Notes: generated by a model not told the origin, from the sequence alone. A stretch of 64,000 bases of DNA from Orbus sasakiae (GCF_039542345.1 NZ_BAABHY010000006.1:207581-271580); one strand, 5' to 3'. Counted from the stretch's first letter, positions 26,745 to 35,637 are shown. Program-made: numbers and translations.

Positions 26745-27005
26745 TTAAGTTTTTGTACGCAAGTTTCGCTTAATTGGTTTTTGATTGTGTTGATTGATGT
26801 AGCGACTTGGCCAGATTTCTTGTGGTTTCATGCCTATTGCTTGTGCAATAATCATTTCACCTTTTGTCCATGGTCTAACTAAAGCATTACTGAGCGTCGA
26901 AGAACTGAGTCCTGCTTGTCGAGAAAGCCCTGAAAGCGTTAAACCACGTTTTTTTAATGCGGCAATAATATCCGCTGAATGCCAGTCTTTAAGTGAATTC
27001 GCCAT
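26745..27005 (-). CDS. Ner/Nlp-like helix-turn-helix regulator of Mu-phage type
   Basis: This is an 86-residue DNA-binding protein. DWHSADIIAALKKRGLTLSG and LSRQAGLSSSTLSNALVRPW form the helix-turn-helix, and MKPQEIWPSRY is the signature end of the Ner/SfsB (Nlp) family. In phage Mu, Ner shuts down early transcription; enterobacteria keep chromosomal homologues. The gene diverges from a second Mu-type HTH gene across a 166-base region with operator-like repeats. No phage structural genes are nearby, so it looks domesticated. Confidence 0.85.
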   Translation of the reverse strand: MANSLKDWHSADIIAALKKRGLTLSGLSRQAGLSSSTLSNALVRPWTKGEMIIAQAIGMKPQEIWPSRYINQHNQKPIKRNLRTKT

Positions 27006-27048
27006 TACCCTTTTCCTTATTTTCTATCTTATGATATGCTCTATTTTG

Positions 27049-27150
27049 TTACTCAACTTAGTAAGTTTTTGTGTTAAGCAAAGTGAGTAAAATAAGTGTG
27101 TTAGCATTTTATTGTAACATATTTTCTTTATTTTCGATATATTTTCTTTA
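27049..27150. promoter_or_regulatory. Operator-like repeats between the two Mu-type regulators
   Basis: Three patterns share this gap. A 13-bp palindrome, AACTTAGTAAGTT, lies at 27055-27067. An inverted repeat joins TTACTCA (27049-27055) and TGAGTAA (27084-27090). A direct repeat of ATATTTTCTTTA occurs at 27119-27130 and 27139-27150, exactly 20 bases apart (two helical turns). These are good candidates for binding sites of one or both flanking regulators. Confidence 0.55.
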
Positions 27151-27171
27151 ATTTCTAAAAATGGGTGTAAA

Positions 27172-27540
27172 ATGGCAAAAGTATGGTATTCATCAAAAGA
27201 GCTAACGGCAATAGAAGGGCTACCATCCACAATGCAGGGAATCAACCGAAAGGCACGTGTTGAAGGTTGGAAAAGCCGAAAACGTAGTGGTGTGCAAGGT
27301 AAAGCGATTGAGTACCACATAGACAGTTTACCCGATTTTGTTAAATCTTATCTTATTCATGTGCAAGAGTTACCTGCTGCTTATACCATCACACCCGTTG
27401 AACCACTTCAACTTTGGATATCGGCATTCTTAAGATTAAAAGCAGAAGAACAAGATGCAGTCATGGCATGGTTAATGAGAAATGGTGTCAAAGAGTTAGT
27501 CAGTTTTGTTGAACAACAAGACAGCCTCGATAGTAAATAA
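27172..27540 (+). CDS. Mu-type HTH domain protein (MuA / Mu repressor N-terminal-like)
   Basis: This is a 122-residue protein. Its first 60 residues match the winged-HTH domain at the N-terminus of phage Mu transposase and repressor: KVWYSSKELTAIEGLPST, VEGWKSRKRSGVQGKAIEY and DSLPDFVKSYL, the last two resembling the MuA stretch ending in KGGKAIEYNANSLP. The transposase catalytic domain is absent; the remaining 60 residues are predicted helical (LRLKAEEQDAVMAWLMRNG). It is probably a stand-alone DNA-binding regulator paired with the divergent Ner-like protein. Targets cannot be told from sequence. Confidence 0.8.
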   Translation: MAKVWYSSKELTAIEGLPSTMQGINRKARVEGWKSRKRSGVQGKAIEYHIDSLPDFVKSYLIHVQELPAAYTITPVEPLQLWISAFLRLKAEEQDAVMAWLMRNGVKELVSFVEQQDSLDSK

Positions 27541-27653
27541 CCAAGATGAGATTGTTTTCTTTATTAATAAGTATTTGCTAAAGAGTTAAGCTAGGATATA
27601 CTTTAATCCTATGGTTTTAATCACATAAAATAATAGTTGTAATGGAATTATCA

Positions 27654-28286
27654 ATGGATACACAGCCAGAGTTAAAAAGTAGTAAAGATATTATTGTTTA
27701 TTTGTCTAATCAGTTTCCTAATTGTTTCACAATAGACGGTGATGCAAAGCCATTAAAGATCGGTATTTTTCAAGATCTTGTTGAACGGTTAGCAAAGGAA
27801 GAGCAATTTAGTAAGACGAAATTACGTGTAGCATTGCGCTCATATACCGCAAGCTGGCGTTATTTGCATTGCATTAAAGATGGGGCTAATCGTGTTGATT
27901 TAGATGGTAACGCGTGTGAGGCCATTACATCTGAGCAAGCTGAACATGCTCAACAGCAGTTAAAAGAAAGCAAAGAAAAAGCGAAAGCAAAACGTATGGC
28001 AGAAAATAAAAATAAGCCAACGCGTGCTAACGCAGCAGATAAAAAAGCTAAAGTTCATACTCGAAACAGTTCACCTAAATCGAAACCGACTGTGAAATCG
28101 AATCCCGCTCAACCTGCCTTACAAAAAGTTGAACTTAGTCGCCTTAAGATTGGGGCTTCTGTAAAGGTGATCTTGGGCTCTAAACCCGTACCTGCAGTTG
28201 TGTCTAGCATTGAAAAAGAACAGGTTAAAGTGAAAGTGTCATCTGGCATGGAACTGACAGTCAAAGCTGATCATATCTTACTTTAA
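27654..28286 (+). CDS. proQ: RNA chaperone ProQ
   Basis: ProQ is a FinO-domain RNA-binding protein that binds structured sRNAs and mRNA 3' ends. From 27654 the product is about 210 residues. The FinO domain comes first (PLKIGIFQDLVERLA, LRVALRSYTASWRYLHCI, RVDLDGNACE), then a long lysine-rich linker and a C-terminal Tudor-like domain (KIGASVKVILGSKPVPAVV). The start MDTQPELKSSKD aligns with E. coli MENQPKLNSSKE; an earlier in-frame ATG at 27642 adds four residues. prc follows 24 bases after, as in E. coli. Confidence 0.95.
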   Translation: MDTQPELKSSKDIIVYLSNQFPNCFTIDGDAKPLKIGIFQDLVERLAKEEQFSKTKLRVALRSYTASWRYLHCIKDGANRVDLDGNACEAITSEQAEHAQQQLKESKEKAKAKRMAENKNKPTRANAADKKAKVHTRNSSPKSKPTVKSNPAQPALQKVELSRLKIGASVKVILGSKPVPAVVSSIEKEQVKVKVSSGMELTVKADHILL

Positions 28287-28310
28287 TTGCGCTATAAATT
28301 GAGATCTTGA

Positions 28311-30386
28311 ATGAAGAATATAATGCGTTGTGTATTTGATAAATACCGTTTATTGGGATTAATTTTGATTGCAGGATTGCTATTTGGTAATCTTGCTCAA
28401 GCAAAAAATTATACCATTGATGAGTTACCCGTCCTTGAGCCCGATCCGATCCATGATGTCGTTGCAAGGAGAGTTACCAACTATTTCACTCAATCTCATT
28501 TTCGTGATTTCAATTTAGATGGCGTTTTTTCATCTAAGATTTTTGATCGATATTTTAAGCTGCTTGATGGTAATAAATCGATATTTATTAAACATGATAT
28601 TGATTTATTTCGTGAAAAGCAGACTCAACTTGGTCAGGAACTTCGTAATGGTGATGTTAAAACAGCGTTCGATATTTATAATCTATCGTTAAAAAAACGT
28701 TTTCAACGCTATGAGTATGCGTTATCACTCTTAGCATTACCAATGGACTTTACCGTTGATGAATCGATCAATTTCAACCGAGATGACATGGCTTGGCCAA
28801 CAACAGAAGATGAACTGGATGAGTTTTGGCGAAAACGTGTCAAATATGATGAACTCAGTCTTGCTTTAACCGGTAAAACAGAGGATGAAATTCGTGAAAC
28901 GTTAACTAAACGTTATAACCGAATTTTAAGAACATTGATACAAACAAAATCTGAAGATGCATTTCAAGTCTTCATGAATGCATTCGCCAGAGAGATTGAT
29001 CCACATACAAGCTATTTAGCACCACGAATCAAACGAGATTTTGATTCTGAAATGAGCCTCTCTTTTGAAGGAATCGGCGCAACACTAAACCAAGAAGATG
29101 ACTATACACAAATTGTCTCATTTATTACAGGTGGCCCAGCTGAACGCAGTAAACAGCTTGCTATCGGTGATAGAATTATTGGTGTAGGGCAAAAAGGTAA
29201 AGCGATTGAAGATGTTATTGGTTGGCGACTTGATGATATTGTCGAGAAAATTCGCGGTCCAAAAGGTACAATCGTTAAGCTTGAAATTTTACCAACAGGT
29301 AATAATAGTAAACCTAAAATTATCGAGATTACGCGCGATAAAATTCATTTCGAAGACCGTGAAGCTAAACTATCAATTAATCATTCGGCTAGAGGGGATA
29401 TCGGTATTATTGAAATCCCGAGTTTTTATATCGGTTTAACCGAAAAAGTCTCACAATTATTAATTGAAGCAAATCAAAAAAACCTACAGGGTATCGTGAT
29501 CGATTTACGCAATAATGGTGGAGGCTCATTAGCTGAAGTGATCACGCTAACAGGACTTTTTATTGAAAAAGGGCCGGTAGTTCAAGTTAAAGATAATATG
29601 CAAAAATTAGCGGTCTATGATGATAGGGATGACAATATCTATTATCGTGGGCCAATGGTTGTAATGGTTAATCGCTATAGTGCATCAGCTTCTGAAATAT
29701 TTTCAGCCGCCTTACAAGACTATGGACGAGCAATTATTGTTGGTGAGAATACATATGGCAAAGGCACTGTGCAAACATCCCGAAATATTGCTTATCCTAT
29801 TGATGCTAAAATTCACCCAGATTGGCCAGCTTTAGGTGGCGTTCAATATACGATTCAGAAATTCTACCGTATTAATGGTGGGAGTACACAACTTAAAGGT
29901 GTCTCTCCAGATATTGAAATGAGCACTTCACAATACGTTGATGAAACCGGTGAACGCTATTTGGATAATGCTTTGCCTTGGGATAGTGTGTCTGTTGCAC
30001 GTTATAACGTTTTATTTGATAACAATGCGATTTTACCTGAGTTAACTAAACGTCATGAGACTCGTATTAAAACTGATCCAGAGTTTAACTACTTAGAAGA
30101 AGATATTGCCGAATATAATATCAAAAAAGATAAGCAATATGTCGTTTCATTGAATAAAACGTTACGTGAAGATGAACAGAAGCAAAGTGATGATAAAGAA
30201 CTATTGAGAATGAATGAGCGTTTGAAACGGGAAAATTTACCTGAAATTAGTCAGTTAGATGAAGTTCCTAAAGATTTCAAAGCCCCTGATGCATACCTTA
30301 ATGAAGCGGTTGAGATTGTATTAGATCTATCTCAGTATTATGGTGATTCGACTAAAAATGGTCAATCATCAAATATTAAATATTAA
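28311..30386 (+). CDS. prc: Tail-specific (carboxy-terminal processing) protease Prc
   Basis: Prc is a periplasmic protease that trims or degrades proteins from the C-terminus, including the cell-wall hydrolase MepS and penicillin-binding protein 3. The 691-residue product has a signal peptide (about 1-31, ending LAQA), an N-terminal domain, a PDZ domain (about 240-330) and a C-terminal S41 peptidase domain. The Ser-Lys catalytic pair is in NRYSASASEIFSAAL and GENTYGKGTVQTSRN. It is co-oriented with proQ, as in enterobacteria. Confidence 0.97.
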   Translation: MKNIMRCVFDKYRLLGLILIAGLLFGNLAQAKNYTIDELPVLEPDPIHDVVARRVTNYFTQSHFRDFNLDGVFSSKIFDRYFKLLDGNKSIFIKHDIDLFREKQTQLGQELRNGDVKTAFDIYNLSLKKRFQRYEYALSLLALPMDFTVDESINFNRDDMAWPTTEDELDEFWRKRVKYDELSLALTGKTEDEIRETLTKRYNRILRTLIQTKSEDAFQVFMNAFAREIDPHTSYLAPRIKRDFDSEMSLSFEGIGATLNQEDDYTQIVSFITGGPAERSKQLAIGDRIIGVGQKGKAIEDVIGWRLDDIVEKIRGPKGTIVKLEILPTGNNSKPKIIEITRDKIHFEDREAKLSINHSARGDIGIIEIPSFYIGLTEKVSQLLIEANQKNLQGIVIDLRNNGGGSLAEVITLTGLFIEKGPVVQVKDNMQKLAVYDDRDDNIYYRGPMVVMVNRYSASASEIFSAALQDYGRAIIVGENTYGKGTVQTSRNIAYPIDAKIHPDWPALGGVQYTIQKFYRINGGSTQLKGVSPDIEMSTSQYVDETGERYLDNALPWDSVSVARYNVLFDNNAILPELTKRHETRIKTDPEFNYLEEDIAEYNIKKDKQYVVSLNKTLREDEQKQSDDKELLRMNERLKRENLPEISQLDEVPKDFKAPDAYLNEAVEIVLDLSQYYGDSTKNGQSSNIKY

Positions 30387-30423
30387 TTATGCTTAAGTGA
30401 GCAATAACATTAAGGAGTTTATA

Positions 30424-30513
30424 ATGTGTACAAATTTAAAATACGCACTAGTCACCGTGGTTGCAGTCTTAATTATACTGGGTATTTTTGGTAGCTTTGT
30501 GGTTGCCCACTAA
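30424..30513 (+). CDS. cydH: CydH (YnhF/CydY), small subunit of cytochrome bd oxidase
   Basis: This is a 29-residue single-pass membrane protein encoded 37 bases after prc. It begins MCTNLKYALVTVVAV and ends with the residues FVVAH. As I recall E. coli YnhF, the pattern matches closely: Met, small residue, Thr, acid/amide, Leu-Lys-aromatic, then LVT, a hydrophobic helix and a terminal Ala/Leu-His. AAGGAG lies 6 bases before the ATG. In E. coli this peptide is the fourth subunit of bd-I oxidase. The cydAB genes are not in this window. The comparison is from memory and not by alignment software. Confidence 0.75.
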   Translation: MCTNLKYALVTVVAVLIILGIFGSFVVAH

Positions 30514-30809
30514 ATCTGCTCTGCAAGCGATGAAATAATCCATTAGAGTATTGACCTTAAGGCTATCAAACATTATAGTATGCGCCTTGAGTTTTTGTGA
30601 GGTTTCTGAGCTGTTTTAAGGGCACACTAAAAACTGTTGCCAATCAGGTATAGCTGGCAATATATCAAGGGTTATATAACGTTTTGAGAGTATCAATTTT
30701 TAAATAAATTGAATTAAGTACTTTGTGTCGATTTATCTGGTTGATAGCAATGATCCGGTAAGTCATCCGTAATGATGTAAAGTATTCCAAAAAAGCATTC
30801 TGAATAAAT

Positions 30810-30897
30810 GGTGAGGTGTCCGAGCGGTTGAAGGAGCACGCCTGGAAAGTGTGTATACGGCAACGTATCAAGGGTTCGAATCCCTTCCTCACCGCCA
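30810..30897 (+). tRNA. tRNA-Ser(GGA)
   Basis: The acceptor stem GGTGAGG pairs with CCTCACC, followed by discriminator G and an encoded CCA. The anticodon GGA lies in CCTGGAAAG. The long variable arm (TGTATACGGCAACGTATC) marks class II. The T loop is GGTTCGAATCC. It is nearly identical to the E. coli Ser-GGA tRNA. Confidence 0.98.
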
Positions 30898-31050
30898 TTT
30901 AGATGTTTTTTGATTTTAGGAATAAAACCCCCTGTTTATCGACAAAATCTGATTACTTACCTTTTGCCTATCTGTAACGACTTTAATGGCGTAAAGATGA
31001 ATACATGATACGTCACTTATATTCCAACAATTATTTACGATGAATAAATA

Positions 31051-31074
31051 AAAAGGGACCTAGGCCCCTTTTTT
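31051..31074. terminator. Terminator 3' of chaA
   Basis: AAAAGGGACC and GGCCCCTTTT form an imperfect stem around TA, with A and T runs on both sides. It lies after the chaA stop on the minus strand and may also end + strand transcripts. Confidence 0.7.
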
Positions 31075-31097
31075 GATGATGATAGTTATACCATTCA

Positions 31098-32189
31098 CTA
31101 AGATAATAAAATCATAATATATGCAGCAAATACCACTAAATGAGCCGCCCCATTAAGCTGGTTTGTTTTCCCTGTTAAAAATGACACCACGGATAATATT
31201 AATGCTGTGGCAAGAATGACAACATTTGGCATAGAAAGCCCGAATTCAAGATTCTGATTAGTCAAATAAGCAATCAAACAAACGGTCGGTACTGTCAGCG
31301 AGATTGTTGCAATAACCGAGCCAAAAAAGATGTTCATAGCCCGTTGTACATGGTTGCTAATTACCGCTTTTAACGCACCAAGTCCTTCTGGTGACAAAAT
31401 CAATAATGCAACGAGAAATCCTGTAAATGCAGGAGGTGCATTGGCTGCATCTAATAAGTTTTCAAGTGGTATTGCATTCATTTTGGTAACGGCAATAACC
31501 GAGACTAAATGCACTAATAGGCAGAATGCATGCCACCAATTACCGTGAGAAGAGGGCTTACCATGGTGGCCTGTATCATCACTTTCTTCATCTTCATGTT
31601 CGTAGATAAATAGTTCTTGATGGGTTTTGGTTTGAATGATTAAAAAAACCGCATACATCACAGCCGATAAAATTGCAACGACAGCGGCTTGTAACGGTGA
31701 AAAAGTATTACCTGGTAATGTCGTTGGTAAGACTAAAACAATAAAAGCGAGTGGGATAATGGAAATTAAATACTGCTTAATACCGGCGAGATTAACGTGC
31801 TGGGTTTCAAATTTTTGACCACCAATCAAGAGTGCAATACCGACTAAACCTCCGATCACAATCATAATGACAGAAAAGAGAGTATCCCGCATTAACGTTG
31901 GTGCAGTATCACCTGTTGCCATTAACGCTGAAATTAAGCTTACCTCTAAAATCACGACTGATAAACTTAAAATCAAAGAACCAAATGGTTCACCTAGACG
32001 ATGGGCAAGCACATCAGCGTGGCGAACAACACTGAAGGCACTGTATAAAATCGCCGCTAAAGATAATAAATTAATGGCAATGATTGTTATTAAACTTTGG
32101 CTATCTTGGAAAAAATATAAAATAGGTAACGTGATTAGTGTTAAGATAAGTGCATACTCTTTATGCCGTGATTTTGATTTGTGTGTCAT
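31098..32189 (-). CDS. chaA: Sodium/calcium-potassium:proton antiporter ChaA
   Basis: ChaA is an inner-membrane antiporter of the CaCA superfamily that expels Na+, K+ or Ca2+ in exchange for protons, mainly at high pH. The 363-residue product has about eleven membrane segments in two homologous halves. The conserved acidic motif lies in SLSVVILEVSLISALMATGD and is mirrored by LLILSPEGLGALKAVISN. A histidine- and acid-rich cytoplasmic loop (YEHEDEESDDTGHHGK) lies between them. It aligns with E. coli ChaA over its full length. It appears to be transcribed alone. Confidence 0.95.
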   Translation of the reverse strand: MTHKSKSRHKEYALILTLITLPILYFFQDSQSLITIIAINLLSLAAILYSAFSVVRHADVLAHRLGEPFGSLILSLSVVILEVSLISALMATGDTAPTLMRDTLFSVIMIVIGGLVGIALLIGGQKFETQHVNLAGIKQYLISIIPLAFIVLVLPTTLPGNTFSPLQAAVVAILSAVMYAVFLIIQTKTHQELFIYEHEDEESDDTGHHGKPSSHGNWWHAFCLLVHLVSVIAVTKMNAIPLENLLDAANAPPAFTGFLVALLILSPEGLGALKAVISNHVQRAMNIFFGSVIATISLTVPTVCLIAYLTNQNLEFGLSMPNVVILATALILSVVSFLTGKTNQLNGAAHLVVFAAYIMILLS

Positions 32190-32422
32190 AATGCTCCGTA
32201 CTCTTTGATCAAATTAATAACGATAATCTGGTTAATTTCACCAATTTTTTTATCTTGAGTTTGAGTTTTAAAGTAAGAACAACTAAACTATATCAATACT
32301 TGAGGTGAAACGTTCAGGTAATAACCATTATAGTAATAGGGCAATTATAACGTAATTTGTCTATTTTTTACTAACATATAACCTATTAAAATGATTAATA
32401 ATTTTAATTAATTGATGAGAAC

Positions 32423-33013
32423 ATGATTATGTATTTAAATGAGATCCGCAGTGAATTAAACCAAGCCGTAGACGTTTTAGCTAAATTTATTGGTGATGAT
32501 AATAATATAAAAGCGATAGAACAAGCTGCCGTGATGCTAGCTACATCATTTAAGCAAGGTGGTAAAGTGTTGTCTTGTGGTAATGGTGGTTCTAATTGTG
32601 ATGCGATGCATTTTGCTGAAGAACTCACGGGTCGTTATCGGGATAATCGTCCTGCGTATCCCGCAATAGCCATTTCAGATGTGAGTCATGTTACCTGTGT
32701 TGGTAATGATTTTGGTTTTGATGCCATTTTTTCGCGTTATGTCGAAGGTGTAGGGCAAAAAGGTGACGTGCTACTGGGTATATCAACTTCTGGTAATTCG
32801 GCTAATGTGATAAAGGCAATCAATGCTGCGAAAGCCAAAGGTATGAAAGTCATTGCTTTAACAGGTAAAGATGGTGGTAAAATTAATGGACTTGCAGATA
32901 TTGAAATTCGAGTTCCCCATTTTGGTTATGCTGATCGCGTGCAAGAAATTCATATTAAGATCATCCATATTTTAATTTTACTGATTGAAAAAGAGATGGC
33001 GAAAACAGATTAA
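32423..33013 (+). CDS. gmhA: Sedoheptulose 7-phosphate isomerase GmhA (LpcA)
   Basis: GmhA converts sedoheptulose 7-phosphate to D-glycero-D-manno-heptose 7-phosphate, the first step of LPS inner-core heptose supply. The product is 196 residues of the SIS fold, with GGKVLSCGNGGSNCDAMHFA and GISTSGNSANVIKAINAAK as phosphosugar-binding stretches. An internal ATG at 32429 gives the E. coli-like start (MYLNEIRSELN) and may be the true one. It implies that this organism makes a heptose-containing LPS core. yafJ follows, as in E. coli. Confidence 0.96.
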   Translation: MIMYLNEIRSELNQAVDVLAKFIGDDNNIKAIEQAAVMLATSFKQGGKVLSCGNGGSNCDAMHFAEELTGRYRDNRPAYPAIAISDVSHVTCVGNDFGFDAIFSRYVEGVGQKGDVLLGISTSGNSANVIKAINAAKAKGMKVIALTGKDGGKINGLADIEIRVPHFGYADRVQEIHIKIIHILILLIEKEMAKTD

Positions 33014-33043
33014 TCGATAAACTCTTTAAATGGCAGGCTAATT

Positions 33044-33811
33044 ATGTGTGAATTATTGGGGATGAGTGCAAATGTTCCAACCGATATTTGCTTTAGTTTT
33101 AAAGGTCTTGCTAAACGGGGCGGTGATAAAGGCCCCCATAAAGATGGCTGGGGCATTGCTTTTTATGAGGGTAAAGGTTGCAGGACATTTAAAGATCCGC
33201 AACCTTGTAGCTATTCACCTATTGCTAAGATGCTTGAAGATTACCCGATAAAGTCTGAATTAGTGATTGCTCACATTAGACAGGCTAACCGAGGTAAGAT
33301 TGCATTAGAAAATACGCATCCTTTCACGCGGGAATTATGGGGTAAAAACTGGACGTTTGCGCATAATGGCCAATTAACAGGTTATAAGCAACTGGATACA
33401 GGGCGTTTTGACCCCATAGGGCAAACGGATAGTGAGTATGCATTTTGTTATATTTTAAATCAACTTCAGTCACGTTACCCAACTAAACCAAGACATTGGC
33501 CTTCAGTCTTTCGTTTTATAAAACAGTGTGCAGACAAACTAAACCAGTTTGGCGTATGTAATTTATTATTATCTGATGGTCAATTTTTGTTCTCATATTG
33601 TTCAACTCATCTTTATTGGATTACGCGTAAAGCCCCATTTGGTAAAGCAAAATTAGTTGATGAAGATGTTGAAATTGATTTTCAAAAGCATACGACACCA
33701 AATGATGTTGTTACCGTCATTACGACGCGCCCGTTAACATCAAACGAAGATTGGCATAAAATAAAAACAGGGCAAGCACATCTGTTTAAACTGGGTGAGA
33801 AAATTTTTTAA
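33044..33811 (+). CDS. yafJ: YafJ, class II glutamine amidotransferase-like protein
   Basis: This is a 255-residue Ntn-hydrolase of the GATase type 2 family. Cys2 is in place (MCELLGMSANVP). The conserved IAHIRQANRG and TFAHNGQLTGY motifs bind the glutamine side chain. There is no synthetase domain, so the acceptor substrate is unknown, as for E. coli YafJ. It lies 30 bases after gmhA and is probably co-transcribed. Confidence 0.92.
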   Translation: MCELLGMSANVPTDICFSFKGLAKRGGDKGPHKDGWGIAFYEGKGCRTFKDPQPCSYSPIAKMLEDYPIKSELVIAHIRQANRGKIALENTHPFTRELWGKNWTFAHNGQLTGYKQLDTGRFDPIGQTDSEYAFCYILNQLQSRYPTKPRHWPSVFRFIKQCADKLNQFGVCNLLLSDGQFLFSYCSTHLYWITRKAPFGKAKLVDEDVEIDFQKHTTPNDVVTVITTRPLTSNEDWHKIKTGQAHLFKLGEKIF

Positions 33812-33812
33812 T

Positions 33813-35024
33813 TTAGCTGATTTTTTTTGCATTGGTACGAACCATGGGCGGTTCATTTTTGAACAAGTATTGTAAGTAGCACAATGTGGTCAAACCAATA
33901 AGACCTAGTACATACCAAGGTAGGGTTGGCAAATCAATTTTTATAGCAATATCATATAGCCAACCGGCCCCAGTGTAGCCAATAAACCCTCCTAAAGCTA
34001 GCCCTAAGCGGCTAAATCCCATATAACTGCCTTTTGCTCGTGGGTTAGCTAAAATCGTGCTTAATGTTTCTCTTGCGGGTTCTGCAATGATCGCACCAAA
34101 GTAAAAAAGCGCAATCAGTATAAAGAGTAGTGTTAACTGTGTGGCAAATGCGATAGTTATAAATCCCACGGTCATTAATAAGAGTCCAAATTTGAGCCGT
34201 TGATCAAGCCTAAAATATTTTTCACTGAAGCGAGCGAGCGGGTAAAGTAGTGTGAGTGAAATTACCGCTTGAATTGCATACATCCATTTGACATAACTAG
34301 GGCTTCCCGCTATTTTTGTGACAGTGAGCGGTAACATCAACATGACTTGTACCCACAAAATATAGTATCCCGTTAACGACCAGACATAAGCAGTAAATTT
34401 TTTATCCTTAATGACCATTTTCATGCCACCGACTATCGGTACTTTACCCAATGCGATGTGATAAGCCGGCAAATAAATTAGATTAAAAATCCCACAACAG
34501 AAGAAAACAAGAGCGCCAAGCCAGCAGACGAGTTGGAAATCATAATCAATTAACCAGCCACCAATTAATGCACCAATAACCGCCCCAGCATTATCTTGAA
34601 TCATTAATAACGAAATGAATCTACCGCGTTCGTGTGGACGGGTAAATTTAATGGCGAGTCCCATCCTAGGTGGATCAAATAATAAGCCACCTAATGCTGA
34701 GAGCAGGCATGATACAATCAGTATCCAGGGTTCAATCGCCAATGCCATTGAAACAAAGCCGATACAACGTAAAAACATACCAGCGATAATCATTGGCTTT
34801 GCACCAAAGCGATCAGCTATGGCCCCGCCAATCAATCCGAAGCCTTGTTGCACGAATTGTCTAAAGCCAAGCGCAAAACCAACAAAGAGTGCACTCCAGC
34901 CGATTTGACCAACAAAATGTGTCGATACTAGCGGAAAGACAACATAAAATCCCAGTACAATAAATAAGTTATCTAACAGTAATATTGTTTTACCCATTTT
35001 ACGGGCTTGGGATGGTATCGGCAT
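33813..35024 (-). CDS. mdtH: Major facilitator superfamily transporter MdtH
   Basis: This is a 403-residue, twelve-segment MFS transporter. The motif-A-like stretch GGAIADRFGAKPMII and the segments ALGGLLFDPPRMGLAIKF and GSIIAEPARETL-like (here GAIIAEPARETLSTILAN) match E. coli MdtH, a putative drug exporter. The start codon directly abuts the mgsA stop, so the two are probably translated from one mRNA. That pairing is not the E. coli arrangement. Confidence 0.93.
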   Translation of the reverse strand: MPIPSQARKMGKTILLLDNLFIVLGFYVVFPLVSTHFVGQIGWSALFVGFALGFRQFVQQGFGLIGGAIADRFGAKPMIIAGMFLRCIGFVSMALAIEPWILIVSCLLSALGGLLFDPPRMGLAIKFTRPHERGRFISLLMIQDNAGAVIGALIGGWLIDYDFQLVCWLGALVFFCCGIFNLIYLPAYHIALGKVPIVGGMKMVIKDKKFTAYVWSLTGYYILWVQVMLMLPLTVTKIAGSPSYVKWMYAIQAVISLTLLYPLARFSEKYFRLDQRLKFGLLLMTVGFITIAFATQLTLLFILIALFYFGAIIAEPARETLSTILANPRAKGSYMGFSRLGLALGGFIGYTGAGWLYDIAIKIDLPTLPWYVLGLIGLTTLCYLQYLFKNEPPMVRTNAKKIS

Positions 35025-35483
35025 TTATTTTACCCTTTCAGCTAAATATCTCTGATAATCTGGAATATCAATGGTGACTTCGTTGGTAAAAATTTGTGAC
35101 TGAACCAATGCATTAGCCGTTGCTTGATTAGTGGCGACCGGAATGTTCCACACTGTTGCTAGCCTTAATAAGGCCTTCACGTCAGGATCGTGGGGAACAG
35201 CATTTAAAGGATCCCAAAAAAAGATCAAAATATCGATTTTCCCTTCAGCAATCAATGCACCAATTTGTTGGTCACCACCCATTGGGCCGCTTAACATCGC
35301 TTTAACTTCTAAGCCTGTTTCATTCTTAATAAGTGTCCCAGTCGTTCCTGTTCCACATAAGTGATGATGTGAGAGCTCTTCTTTATTTGATTTACACCAG
35401 TTTAATAATGCTGTTTTTAAATGGTCATGTGCAACGAGGGCAATATTCTTTTTAGCTTTCAAAGTACGCGTTGTAAATTGCAT
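35025..35483 (-). CDS. mgsA: Methylglyoxal synthase
   Basis: MgsA converts dihydroxyacetone phosphate to methylglyoxal and phosphate, a bypass used when phosphorylated sugars accumulate. The 152-residue product has the family motifs ALVAHDHLKTALLNW, HHLCGTGTTGTLI (phosphate binding) and MLSGPMGGDQQIGALIAEG (with the catalytic aspartate). It is first in a two-gene unit with mdtH. Confidence 0.96.
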   Translation of the reverse strand: MQFTTRTLKAKKNIALVAHDHLKTALLNWCKSNKEELSHHHLCGTGTTGTLIKNETGLEVKAMLSGPMGGDQQIGALIAEGKIDILIFFWDPLNAVPHDPDVKALLRLATVWNIPVATNQATANALVQSQIFTNEVTIDIPDYQRYLAERVK

Positions 35484-35583
35484 AAAATCTTATCCTAATT
35501 CCATACTGTTTATACAGGTTTTATCAGAGTTTATAACAAAGTGCAAGAGACGATAAATAAAAATACAGAGAAACGATGACAGG

Positions 35584-35610
35584 TAAAGAAAAAGGCACCG
35601 AAGTGCCTTT
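35584..35610 (-). terminator. Terminator of the porin gene
   Basis: On the minus strand, AAAGGCAC pairs with GTGCCTTT around TTCG, followed by a T run. It lies 28 bases after the porin stop. Confidence 0.85.
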
Positions 35611-35637
35611 CATACTAACTGATCTGTTAACAGATAA

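Noticed and set aside
27024..27320. Minus-strand open frame across the Mu-type regulator gap
   Set aside because: It overlaps the operator-like region and the start of the MuA-like gene, with no ribosome site and no recognisable sequence.
31867..32208. Plus-strand 113-codon open frame opposite chaA
   Set aside because: It is antisense to the membrane-protein gene chaA, has no family features, and is explained by the codon pattern of hydrophobic residues.
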